DNA from: Tilletiopsis washingtonensis
Lineage: Eukaryota; Basidiomycota; Exobasidiomycetes; Entylomatales
Direction: 5' to 3'
Length of the DNA: 64,000 bases
Assembly (NCBI RefSeq): GCF_003144115.1
Contig: NW_020311998.1
Span: 961,738 to 1,025,737, forward strand
The notes under the pieces are model-generated. The model made no database searches, had not been told where the DNA came from, and worked only from the letters and a program-made list of their open reading frames with translations. The position numbers and the translations under genes were made by a program. Positions 56,101-64,000 of this stretch are shown piece by piece; position 1 is the first letter of the stretch; the number at the start of each line of letters is the position of its first letter.

Positions 56101-56732
56101 TGGCGCCGCCGAGCCTGGGCGCGCCGACGCTCGCTCGCACGACGCTCGGCGCCTGGTCGCTCATGCTCGGCAACGTGACCCTGGCGCGCAACGTGGCGCA
56201 GGGCATGCGTCAGTCGGGCGAGGCCGCCTCGTCGCCTGCCGCACAGGCCCTCGTCGCTCTGCTGCTGCCCGCCGCCTCGGGCGCCGAGCCCGCCGCCGCC
56301 TCTGCCGACGCGCTCGACATTCTCGCCTGCACGACGCTGCGCTGGCTGCTCTTCCTGCGTTCCTTCTCCAGCCTGCGCGTCTCTCGCTCCCTCTCCGACC
56401 CGCAGCGCGACGGGCTCCTCGAGCGCGCCACGGCGCTGCGCGTGCAGCTCGCGACGCTTGCGGCGCCTGGCTCATCGCTCGGCTCGCGCCGCCGCCGTGG
56501 CGCCTACTCGGCGCGGCGGCGTGCGTCGGCCGACTCGACGGCGTCGGAGGACAGCAGCCGCTGTGCCACGCCGCTGCTCAACGGCTCGTCTGCGCAGCGA
56601 GTCACGGGCGTCGAGGACGCGCGCGACGCCCTCACCGACGTGCTCACGGCGCTCGCCCGCCGCGCCGCGCACAAGAACGCGCGGCTGTGGGACGACGACG
56701 AGGCGCACGACTCGGGCATCGAGTGGATCTGA
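53178..56732 (+). CDS. SRE1: SREBP-type bHLH transcription factor (Sre1-like)
   Basis: SREBP/Sre1 factors sit in the ER membrane, are released when sterol or oxygen is low, and switch on ergosterol genes. This intronless frame of 1,184 residues starts at the ATG 53178. The N-terminus is Gln-rich with a run of ten or more Gln (53394-53421). The bHLH is at about residues 415-515: RKVAHNAIERRYRNNINDR carries the Tyr in RRYR that distinguishes SREBPs from other bHLH proteins. The loop is long and basic, followed by KLNKATILGTATAYIRVLKQ. A very acidic run (D/E, about residues 535-560) precedes a weak hydrophobic segment (RVLTGAVLSVAFFG). A clear membrane helix follows at about residues 640-662 (VVRIVAFASIAALLLWPVF). 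The C-terminal 500 residues are helical, consistent with the regulatory domain. Polyalanine runs are present. Confidence 0.88.
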   Translation: MLTAPERRASHGTFAAPPSQPPSQLSQRHMLAAQQHLGAIFGASAQQQQAQHAQQQQRFAPQPPQPQQPHPSQQQQQQQQQHHFDMPQQQHPPPPHPQLVQQFPYWAGPTADEAYLRHMMLYGAAPPPPPPQQPLSDGASPPVSGSGDSPYALHDFVMGGGSDTPFGADAPFLFGHGFDSAWPSGGTLDPAALSHLSVAGSSAMGQRSTPGLSPSSMHSHTGGSGAHSSGASLGDSPPHSVYAPVGDMAYDVAGIDTALLAPFQFDFGGFAPKDELAAAEPERKRSAPESVERPAKAPRPSVSAASRKASTSAASRKRSRADETAAAAAAAAPAFVVAPSVNAPGLPHMEVGSNATAQAAIQRIKQRQAAAAAAAAAAAAAPAVKQTTTTAAEPAAAATASSSTAPAARPASSEKAQRKVAHNAIERRYRNNINDRIAALRAAVPALHNPKPLPGGRRGKRGRAQAELVDGVPAASKLNKATILGTATAYIRVLKQREIRLTSEAEGLRQLVKSLEGGDELLELWQAEMQKVAEAEAVKSEDDELLDDDDDEDDDEDEDDEDVSTESVRPIARKRGGSGPSRVLTGAVLSVAFFGDSADDAASQPAARAMGAAHQLVRRSGFLDDAEPHHLDAAPTSALALDVVRIVAFASIAALLLWPVFSRLFRRRKAAVRRLASAVRSQDAAAAAPELTGAEHAERLERHQALLEVLARSHPDAREVNSALRAFVVAPTHVLCSGYGLILESAKVLRLAVGLKPVGPPVTPEEGAVWVRLLEVETSLGPLAQPSLLARLYTLMRVSAALERGTLARAHAHATLALALLRALPGNTLAERWAAASWERARRVRLIAADDAASAEERWLDPVLRLTVQEALALAPAPTDVIATFKPSAASAVRAAALSPLLSIASRMHCTEAGEIWTAIFASVVRSSCPAGADEADLARDFLNHTSSFNLELDVAADEASREAMTQRIAALVAVAPPSLGAPTLARTTLGAWSLMLGNVTLARNVAQGMRQSGEAASSPAAQALVALLLPAASGAEPAAASADALDILACTTLRWLLFLRSFSSLRVSRSLSDPQRDGLLERATALRVQLATLAAPGSSLGSRRRRGAYSARRRASADSTASEDSSRCATPLLNGSSAQRVTGVEDARDALTDVLTALARRAAHKNARLWDDDEAHDSGIEWI

Positions 56733-56814
56733 TTCGGCACTCTCTTTTGTACAATGTAATTGCCTGCGACTTGTTCGTACTCCTGGTGACTTGTGAACCC
56801 CGTGTGAGCGCGCC

Positions 56815-57520
56815 CTAGGCCGGCGGCGGTGCAGCGGCGGCGTCGGCGGGCCGTGGCCGCAGCTCCTCGCCGAAGAGGGCGTCGCGCGGCGCTCGCCCTT
56901 GCGTCTCGCTGCGGAGAGAGGTGGGGTCAGCCGCAGCGCCATGCGATCGCAGGCGGCACAGCGCGGCGGCGTGAGGGCCCCTTTTGCCGTCGCACTCTGG
57001 CGCGAGGGCCCGCTTGCCGTCGCACCCGCTCCCCCTGGCGTGCGGCTCTATCCCGCCGCGCGTGGCCACTGCCTCACCTGAGTGCGCCCTTGAGGATGTG
57101 CGTGAAGCGGCCGCCCTTCATCGGCGGCGGCGTCGTCTCGTAGCCGACGGGCAGGCCGCAGCGCGTGCAGTTGAAGCGCCACTGCTTCTCGACGCGCGCG
57201 CCGCCGGCGCGGCGCACGAGCACGAGCTTGCCCTGCGTGGCGTTGAGCTTGAAGGTGCGCGCGGGGCGCACGCGCCCGGCGCCGTCGGGCGTGGGCGTGC
57301 AGTGCAGCACGAGGGCGCCGTCGAGCGGGCGCACGGGCAGCGCCGCCAGCGGCACGTCGACGACGAGGACAAACTCGCCGCAGAGGCAGTAGCAGGCGCG
57401 CAGCGGCGACGCCGGCGCCGCGCCCGGCGCACTCGCGCTCACCGTCGACTGCAGAGGGTGTTAGTAGGTGTGGATGCTGGGCGACGCTGCACGACGCACG
57501 CGGGAGATGACCTTGGGCAT
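56815..57520 (-). CDS. STEEP1-family (UPF0428) protein, three exons
   Basis: The animal homologue STEEP1 (CXorf56) promotes ER exit of STING; the fungal role is unknown because fungi lack that pathway. Exons 57520-57500, 57448-57078 and 56908-56815 give 486 nt and 161 residues. The family hallmarks are present in order: the N-terminus MPKVISRSTV, ACYCLCGEFVLVVDVPLAALP, a short core with TFKLNATQGKLVLVRR, then WRFNCTRCGLPVGYE and FTHILKGAL. The CxC...CTRCGLP cysteines probably form a zinc site. The seven-codon first exon rebuilds the invariant MPKV start, which supports the model strongly. It converges on the SREBP-like gene with only 82 bp between stops and shares a 152-bp divergent promoter with the TFIIIC-like gene. 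Confidence 0.85.
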
Positions 57521-57672
57521 CGCGTGGCAGGCGTACGCGCGGCGATGGTGGTGGTGAGAGAAGAAGGCGCGGCGAGGCGAGCCAGGCGAGACGCGCGCCT
57601 CCACAGCGGCACCTTGACGCGCCGCGCCGCTCCTGCCGTCCCACCACCATCGTCGCTCAGGCATCACCCAGC

Positions 57673-60347
57673 ATGCCGCGCGCGGCCGCGCTCAAGGCAC
57701 GCTCGTCGCTCGCCGCCGCCCTTGCCGGCGACGGCGCGAGCCTCTCGCCCGAGTCGCGCCGCGTCGCCCTGTTGCGCGCCGCCGCCGACGACGCCGAGAG
57801 CGACAGCGCCGACGACTTTGCCGCCAGCCGCAGCCACAGCGCGCCCAGCGCCGCGGAGGAGGACGACGAGCCCGCCTCGGAGGACAACGCCGCCTCGGAG
57901 GACGAGGAGATGAGCGACGCCGGCGCACAGGCCGGCAGCAGCTCGAAGCGCAAGCAGCCCGCCGGCGCCAGGGGCAAGGGCCGCACGGCCAGGCGCGCCA
58001 CGCCCGAGGTGTCGGGCAAGCAGGACGCCGCACAGGGCGCGCAGGCGTCGCGCGGCGTGCCGTACTTTGGCGCCGACGGCTTCAGCTACCACCTGCGCCA
58101 GCCGGCGCTCGTCGGCGCGCTCTACGCCTCGCCGCGCGCCACACACGTGCTGGAGTCCCAGTGGCCGCGCGACGGCGCGCGCCCGCAGACCGAGATGCGT
58201 GCTCTCGAGTTGACCGTCGAGCGCACGAAGCGCTACCACGCCGCCGCCATGATGACGGCGGGCCAGGACATCGACGTTGGCTGGTGGCCGGGCAAGCAGC
58301 GTGCGCAGCAGCACGCCGCTGGCAGCACGGCCGAGGGCAGTGACAAGATCGGCATGCCCTTTCAGCTGGACGTTGCGCCCCCGGTGCTGCTCGAGCCGGC
58401 GTGAGTGCAGCCGTCGCCGTGCGCTGGCCATCGCTTACGGTCCATGCAGCGAGGCGGCGCCGTACCTCGCGCCGCTAGCATCCACATCGAGTGCACAGCC
58501 GCTGCACCCACCCGAAGTCAACGAACGCCTGGACGAGCAGGATCCCGTGCGCTTCGTCGAGGCGCCGCCGGCAGCCACGTCGGACGTGCTCCACCTCACT
58601 GCGGGCCTGGCTGCTGAGCGCCGCAAGATTGCCATTGCGCGAGGCCAGTCTCTTCGTCTGGGTGAGCTCCGAAGAGGTCCGCCTCTGCGCGAGTCGCTGA
58701 CCGTACCGCCGCAGACTCGCTCGGTCTGTCGGATCCCGGCGGCCACGCGCTCGACGCAGGCGGACACGTGTACGGCGTGGACTTTCGACCCACGCCTGTG
58801 CCCTTCACCGAACGTGAGTGTGGCCTCCCGTGTGCTGCTCCTCGCTGACGCCTGCTGCTCAGCCAAGGAGTACCTCGTCGTGTCGGCGTCGAGCGCCGTC
58901 GCCCCGCGCACGATGCTGGGCGAAGCTGCACCGCGGCCGGCTCCTGCGGCGCTGCAGATCTGGAGCGTCAGCGCCGGCCCGGCCGGAGCTGCCACGCAGG
59001 AGCTGCTGCTCTGCCACGACTTCGGCACGGCCACGCAGGTCAGCTGGTGCCCTGCTGGCCACGACCACCGCGCCGCTGGCTCGACGCCGAGGCGGCTGGG
59101 CGTGCTGGCCGGCGTCTTCTCGACGGGCGTCGTTGCCGTCTTCGCCGTGCCGCACCCCGACGACCTCAAGGCGGGCGGCACCGTGCCTCGCGCCGTCAAG
59201 CTCGAGCCCGTCGTGCTGCTGGAGGTGCCCGCGACATGCCTCAGCTGGGGCGGCGGCGAGCGTCTGGCCGCCGGCTGCATGAACGGCCACGTCGTCGTCT
59301 GGCCCATCGGCGACGTGCTGCGCGCAGGCAAGCGCACGGCGCTCCCGTCGCACTACTTTGAGGTGCACGACGCCGGCATCCTCTCGCTCGCGTGGGAGAT
59401 GCTGCCGCCGCTCGACTTTGACGGCGAGCCGCAGGAGGACGAGCTGCCGCACGTCGTCACTACGGCCTCGCTCGACGGACAGGTGATTTGTTGCGACATT
59501 GACGACCCGTGGATGACCGACGCGAAGAACTTTACTCGAGGTGTGTGAGGTGTGAGAGGTGTGTGAGGTGTTAGGCCGCTGCTCACGCTCTGCACAGCCC
59601 ATCCGCAGATTACGGCGTGGAGTGCGCACCTCGGCGGCGTCCTTGCCGAGCGTCCCGACGAGGGCACGACGATTGGCCTGGTCGGCAACCGCGCCGACAC
59701 GCGCGGCCAGTTCCACTCGCTCACTGCGCAGCCCGGGCGAGCGCTGGTGAGTGGCGCTGCGCCTTGCATGCACCTCTTGCTGATGGTCTGCAGAGCCTTG
59801 CGACGACGCCGAACCACGTCTACTACGCCCGCACGAGCACCGACGGCGCCGTGTACGTCTCTAGCATCCTCATCGATGCCACGGAGCGCCGCCGCGCGTC
59901 GCGGGTGAGTCGCCTCTCGTAGAGATCCTGACCAGCGCTGACTCGTCTCGCAGATGACGCAGCCCGTGTACTGCCTCGACATTAATCGGTCGACGGGCGA
60001 GCTGCTCATGAAGGACCAGCTGCTTCCTCGCGTGAGTGCCATGCCCTTCGTAAACTTGGTGCAAGCTGACCGCGCCGCAGCCCGCGTACTCCGAGGACGC
60101 GCCCACGCTCGGCTGGCACCCCCGCGTCGCCGTCACGGCGTCGGCGTGGTGTCCCAACGCCGGCCGCGGCCTGCTGCTGGCCACGGGCGCGGCGTGCGGC
60201 CTCGTGCGCATCGACTGGCTCGGCCACCACCTGCGCTTCGAGGGCGGCGAGGCGCCCGAGGAGGGCGCGGAGATGCAGGACGCCGACGACGCCGAGGAGG
60301 AGGATGAGGGAGAAGAGGAGGAGGAGGAGGATGGCCACGACGACTGA
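57673..60347 (+). CDS. TFC6: WD40 subunit of TFIIIC (Tfc6/Sfc6/GTF3C2-like)
   Basis: TFIIIC binds the internal promoters of tRNA genes and recruits TFIIIB and Pol III; its 6th subunit is a WD40 protein. Exon 1 is 57673-58400; exon 2 starts at 58450; further exons join through introns near 58660, 58815, 59540, 59750, 59905 and 60030. The N-terminus is acidic/basic and disordered. VPYFGADGFSYHLRQPALVG precedes the propeller. Blades are seen as GHVYGVDFRPTPVPFTEPKE, PAALQIWSVS, LLCHDFGTATQVSWCP, VLAGVFSTGVVAVFAV, LLEVPATCLSWGGGERLAAG, HDAGILSLAWEM, VTTASLDGQVICCDIDDPW and VTASAWCPNAGRGLLLATGA. The C-terminus is very acidic. This blade pattern (HDAGILSLAW, SxDGxVxxxDxxxP) suits TFC6/GTF3C2 better than other WD40 proteins, but the family call is by recognition, not alignment. 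Confidence 0.65.
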
Positions 60348-61436
60348 TGGCGCCTTATGACATACCTGAGCCCGCACGCACCGGCCCTTTGAGCCACCTG
60401 TACACCACACCCTGTCACTCTACTCGTCACCCACATCGTACATCGCGAGGACGCTGGCAGCGCTTGCGGCACGTCGCCAGCGATGACTGCTGATGACCTT
60501 GCTCTTGCACGAGCGCAGCGGAGCCTTCGGCAGTGCCACATCCAGACGGAGGCCCGCGCCATCATCCACGCGGGCGAGGAGCAGGTACGCGCGCGCGTAC
60601 GCTGTCGGCGACACGCGCCCGTGCAGCTCCAGTCGCAGCGTCAGCCCTCCGCAGGCACCGCGCCGCAGCATGCAGAAGCACCAGCGCACTGCTCACAGCT
60701 CTGTCTGCACGGCGCAGCGAGGCTAGTAGCTGCTGCGGTGTCCGCTGCCGCAGGCGCACACCGGCGCGGGAAGGCACCACGCTTGACGCGCCGAGGCAGC
60801 AGCATGAGTTGGCGCGAGCTTCCTGGCCACCTCGGAGCGGCCTGAGGGGCAAAAGACCAGCCACGGATGTGCAGCGGCTCCTACGGCGTACACACAGTCC
60901 TCTGACTGCGCGGCGCCGCACCAACAACGCTGCGACGCTCGCTGCGCTCCTTCTCATCTCATCGTCGTCGCTCTACTCGGTCGTCGTCTGCTGGGCTGTG
61001 GTGCTGAGGGCGTTGACTGCGGCGCAACGAAAGGCTGGGGAAGGAGGAAGCGGCAGCGCAGCCACCGGCGCCCTGCACGATGATCTGACAGCACGGCGGG
61101 AGGGACATCGCTACGCCCGCCCTCGGACTGCGCCGTCCCGTGTCGCTTCTCTCTTCGTGCGCTAGCGGCTGGCCGCAAGCGCCACTTCGCAGCGCTGCAC
61201 GAGTCGACTGCCGCGACGGTAGCAGACATCCGCTCCTGGCACGGCCGCCGGCCTCGGGGCGCCGCGGATCCGGGGCACGAGCAGGTCTCTCAAAGCGTCA
61301 CCTCGCTGCAAAGTTTCAGATTTTCCCATCGCTCCCACCTTTGCCCTCCCTTCCGCCCTGCCAAGTCGCGGAGGTTCAGCGCGGGGCTCGACTTCCACAG
61401 GCCGGCACCGTACTCACCTGCGCGAGACTTGCCAGT
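60348..61436. other. Convergent 3' flanks, 1.1 kb without a gene
   Basis: It lies between the stop of the TFIIIC-like gene (+) and the stop of the unrecognised gene (-). Open frames are low-complexity (Ser/Arg/Ala) with no motif. No RNA gene or repeat was noticed. Confidence 0.5.
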
Positions 61437-64000
61437 CTAGCACACCCGCTTGCCGTACGCCTTTCGCTCGTCGGCGTGGATGAGATGCGTGTTGTACGCG
61501 ATGAGCTCGGCGATGTCCGGAGTGAAGACGCCCATCATCAAAAATTGATAGCACGGATGCGATGCGAAACGCCAGGAAGCATCAGCCTCGTCGTCCGTGA
61601 TGCGGCCCACGCAAATCGCGCCAAGGCAGCCCTTGCCAGGATCGCATGGAGCGCCAAACGGGGCTTGCGCGCAGCGAGTCGCCAATGTCGTCGTGGGAGA
61701 GAGCACGCAGCCACGAATGTGATCAGTGCGCACAGACACAAAGTCGTGTGACGCGCGCGATGTGCCGATCTGCTCGTTGGAATGAGGGAGCGCCTGGCTG
61801 CAGCACGCGCAGCGATTGGTCTGCACAGAAAGCACGTAGCTGTAGAAGTCGGTCGGCTCGTCTGCGAGGGGACGGTTGTGGTAGCTGTTGCCGTCGCGGT
61901 AGAAGTGGCCGAAGCGCCCGACGTTACGGTGCTTGACGACGTGGCCGTCGCGAACGACGTGGTGGGTGACGAGTATGGCCTCGACGCCTTTCAGGTCGCT
62001 GCGGAGCTGCCCAGTGAGGAAAACGTGCCCCGCTGCGTCGAGGAGCGGACGGAGGACAGTGAGGCCTGCGTCGATCAGAAGCCCAGAAAGACCCGCGCGG
62101 GCCGTGATTGAGACACAGATCACGGAGAACAGCAGGTCGAGCAGCGGGCCGCGGAGCGCACGAGGTGACAAGGCGAGGAATCGCGAGATGTTGCGCGACA
62201 GAGCCCAGAGGGCAAAGCCTCCTCCAAACGATTGCCCATCTGGGTGCAGAATGTGCGTAACGAGCGGGAAGTGTGTGTCGCAGCTCTTGATCAGCTGGCA
62301 CACCGCCATCGCGAGCTTCTCGTCCACGCGGTTGGCGGCGGCCGCGAAGAGATGCAAGAGATGGCCGGGGAGAGCGGCGTTGTCGAGGTCGGAACGGTCG
62401 GCGGAAGCTGGTGCGTTGGCAGCCGCAGCGAGCGAAAAGACGCCCGAGTGCTCGCTGCGCTCGGCAAGGGGAATCGGGAGAGCGCACGCAAGCGGCTTCG
62501 ACCAGCGGGCGGCAAGCAGGCAGAGGGCGGGCAGGGACGGCTGCTGCAGCTGGCCGATCTCCTTCTCCACCTTGAGGGCAGCGTCGCGCAGCGGCCCTGC
62601 AAGGATGACGCGGGCGGCTTCGCTGCCAGCAGGGCTCTGGCTCTGCTCTTCGAGCATAGCGTGCAGCATGCGTGCCTGCCTCTGAAGCGGCTTCAGTAGG
62701 CGCATCGCGCTGCGCATCGCATCGTTGTCGGAGAAGGCAGATGCGTCCACCGGGTACGGCAGAACGCTCTCCAGCTTTTCGACCGCAAGAGCGACTTTGT
62801 CTTGCGCGTCGCCGTCGAGGTCCGGCGGCAGCGAGCCATCCTCGACTGGGAAGAGCGATCGCAGACCGAAGAGGCGCACAAGCTCGTCGCTGAAGCACGG
62901 CCACGGACGATCTTGCTGCATCACGCACATCTTGATGACGCAGTTGTAGGCCTGGGTGAGCCTCGTCTCGGCCAGCCTGTCGTCGAGCAAGATGAGGGGT
63001 GCGATGAGAGTGTCGCTTTGCGCAGAGTAGACAAAGGGTTGCGCGAGGATGCGAAGGTGGCCGCACATGCGCACGACGCGAGCGCGCAGCTTCTGAGGCT
63101 TGTCTTTGTATGCGTGCCAGTAGTACTCGTCCGTCATCCGCCTCATCATCCGGCTGTGCTTCTTCCACTCAGTCTGGGCGGTGATGATCGCGAGTCGACG
63201 TGCGGCGAGCGCGAGATATTGTGCGGTGCGTGCGGGAGGCTCGTCGAAGTCGACTCTTCCGTCGTCTTGCTGCGCGTCTCCAGCAGCCTTGTGCTCGTCG
63301 GTGGCCTTCTTGACGGCGTCGAGCGCCAGGCAGTGCTCTGCGGCAAGCGCAGCCGCGTCTCTGCGCTCAGCCTCGTTGATCTGTCTCGTCTCCGCGTCCG
63401 CTAGGTTCTTCAACCTCTGCTCTCGCTCCCGCTCCATCCTCTCCAGCTCCTCGTACCGAAACGCATCTGCCTCATCACGCTCCGCCCTCAACTTCTTGCG
63501 ACGCTCGCGGGCGATCTCCTGCTCCTCGTATCTGCTCATCAGCTTCGGCTGCTCCGCTTGATCTTTGCGCCTCTTCTCGTTCCTCTCCTCCTCTTTCCCC
63601 TCCGCAACTCTCAACGCCTCCGCCTGGGCCTGGCGCCACTCCACAAAGACTCTCCACGCCTCTCTGCTGGCCTGGACTTTCTGCTCCTCCTCGGGTGTCC
63701 GCGCCGGCGTCAGATGCGACGTCGAGGCCAAGGCTGTTGCGCGCTTCCGCGGCGAGACTGCCTTGACTGGCTGCGCGGGCGCGACGCTGGAGGAGGCCGC
63801 GCTCGCCTGGGGAGCAGGCAAGTCGGCGAGCTTGACTGGCCGCGCGAGCGCGACGTGCGAAGAGGCTGCGCTCGCCTGGGGTGCAGGCGGCTCGGCGAGC
63901 TTGACTGGCCGCGCGGGCGCGACGCTGGAGGAGGCCGCCTGGGGTGCAGGCGACTTGGCGTGCTTGAATGGCCGCGCGGGCGCGACGCTGGAGGAGGCCG
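61437..64000 (-). CDS. Unrecognised coiled-coil protein, 5' end beyond the window
   Basis: I do not recognise this protein. A single open frame of at least 854 codons runs from the window's right edge to a TAG at 61437-61439. No in-frame ATG lies in the repeat region, so the start is outside the window. From the N-terminal side: Ala/Pro/Val-rich tandem repeats (PVKLAE/D..PAPQASAASS); a basic segment (SPRKRA); a long charged coiled coil (EEERNEKRRKDQAEQ ... EELERMEREREQRLKNL); then a helical, mostly soluble body with conserved-looking blocks such as MRRMTDEYYWHAYKDKPQ, RMCGHLRILAQPFVY and FGGGFALWALSRNISRFLAL. The C-terminal part has HLIHADERKAYGKRVC and scattered cysteines (RCACC). The coiled coil followed by an all-helical domain recalls nuclear-pore or RNA-export factors such as Gle1, but I found no diagnostic motif and do not assign it. 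Confidence 0.75.
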   Translation of the reverse strand, partial: ASSSVAPARPFKHAKSPAPQAASSSVAPARPVKLAEPPAPQASAASSHVALARPVKLADLPAPQASAASSSVAPAQPVKAVSPRKRATALASTSHLTPARTPEEEQKVQASREAWRVFVEWRQAQAEALRVAEGKEEERNEKRRKDQAEQPKLMSRYEEQEIARERRKKLRAERDEADAFRYEELERMEREREQRLKNLADAETRQINEAERRDAAALAAEHCLALDAVKKATDEHKAAGDAQQDDGRVDFDEPPARTAQYLALAARRLAIITAQTEWKKHSRMMRRMTDEYYWHAYKDKPQKLRARVVRMCGHLRILAQPFVYSAQSDTLIAPLILLDDRLAETRLTQAYNCVIKMCVMQQDRPWPCFSDELVRLFGLRSLFPVEDGSLPPDLDGDAQDKVALAVEKLESVLPYPVDASAFSDNDAMRSAMRLLKPLQRQARMLHAMLEEQSQSPAGSEAARVILAGPLRDAALKVEKEIGQLQQPSLPALCLLAARWSKPLACALPIPLAERSEHSGVFSLAAAANAPASADRSDLDNAALPGHLLHLFAAAANRVDEKLAMAVCQLIKSCDTHFPLVTHILHPDGQSFGGGFALWALSRNISRFLALSPRALRGPLLDLLFSVICVSITARAGLSGLLIDAGLTVLRPLLDAAGHVFLTGQLRSDLKGVEAILVTHHVVRDGHVVKHRNVGRFGHFYRDGNSYHNRPLADEPTDFYSYVLSVQTNRCACCSQALPHSNEQIGTSRASHDFVSVRTDHIRGCVLSPTTTLATRCAQAPFGAPCDPGKGCLGAICVGRITDDEADASWRFASHPCYQFLMMGVFTPDIAELIAYNTHLIHADERKAYGKRVC
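63762..64000 (-). repeat. 69/63-nt coding tandem repeat at the window edge
   Basis: Copies at 63762-63830 (69 nt), 63831-63899 (69 nt), 63900-63962 (63 nt) and a partial copy from 63963 to the edge. They encode 23- or 21-residue units of the form PVKLA-x-x-PAPQASAASS-x-VA. The 6-nt shorter copy lacks two codons of the SA stretch. The array continues past the window. Confidence 0.92.

Noticed and set aside
98-60347. A sterol or actin gene cluster
   Set aside because: Four actin/Rho genes and three sterol genes occur, but they are scattered on both strands among unrelated housekeeping genes with no shared promoter or operon, so clustering is probably chance.
63819-63821. A start codon for the unrecognised protein at 63821
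   Set aside because: The codon is TTG within the tandem repeat. The frame stays open to the window edge, so the true start is outside.

Overview
The window looks like nuclear DNA of a GC-rich basidiomycete fungus, most likely a yeast-like Ustilaginomycotina relative (inference from gene content and gene style; no marker gene fixes the lineage). Almost every gene is cut by short introns of about 50-150 nt with GTGAGT/GTGCGT donors and CAG acceptors. Exons join in frame into conserved eukaryotic proteins. There is a nuclear tRNA with an intron after position 37. No operons, prokaryotic genes, CRISPR arrays or transposons were seen. High GC leaves long open frames on both strands, so many large ORFs are shadows and were left out.

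Layout. 98-18554: cofilin (+), prenylcysteine oxidase (-), the ribosome-biogenesis GTPase Bms1 (+), glycerol kinase (-), a Bzz1-type F-BAR/C1/SH3 protein (-), a mitochondrial carrier (+) and Rho1 (-). 19195-26159: a JmjC/cupin_8 protein carrying a very large acidic insertion (-), a PIN-domain Swt1-like nuclease (+) and a small single-pass membrane protein (-). 28594-38029: a Psg1-like membrane glycoprotein (-), a Psr1-type CTD-like phosphatase (-), tRNA-Gln(CUG) (+) and sterol C-14 reductase ERG24 (+). 38123-50642: a Bre4/FUSC-type membrane transporter (-), ORC2 (+) and a Pxl1-like LIM protein (+). 50896-60347: an SCP2 sterol carrier protein (-), an SREBP-type bHLH regulator (+), a STEEP1-family protein (-) and a TFIIIC WD40 subunit (+). 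61437-64000: the 3' part of an unrecognised coiled-coil protein (-) that runs off the window.

Themes. Four genes (cofilin, Bzz1-like, Rho1, Pxl1-like) belong to actin/Rho biology. Three (ERG24, SCP2, SREBP-like) belong to sterol biology, and motifs one base off the animal sterol response element lie just upstream of ERG24 and SCP2. Three gene-free stretches of more than 2 kb (26160-28593, 30444-33054, 45102-47704) hold no convincing protein, and several intergenic stretches have strong purine/pyrimidine strand asymmetry. The most unusual structures are micro-exons of 5 and 9 nt, two genes whose first exon ends exactly at the start codon, the JmjC insertion, and an acid-free possible presequence on glycerol kinase. 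No clear new multi-gene system was found.
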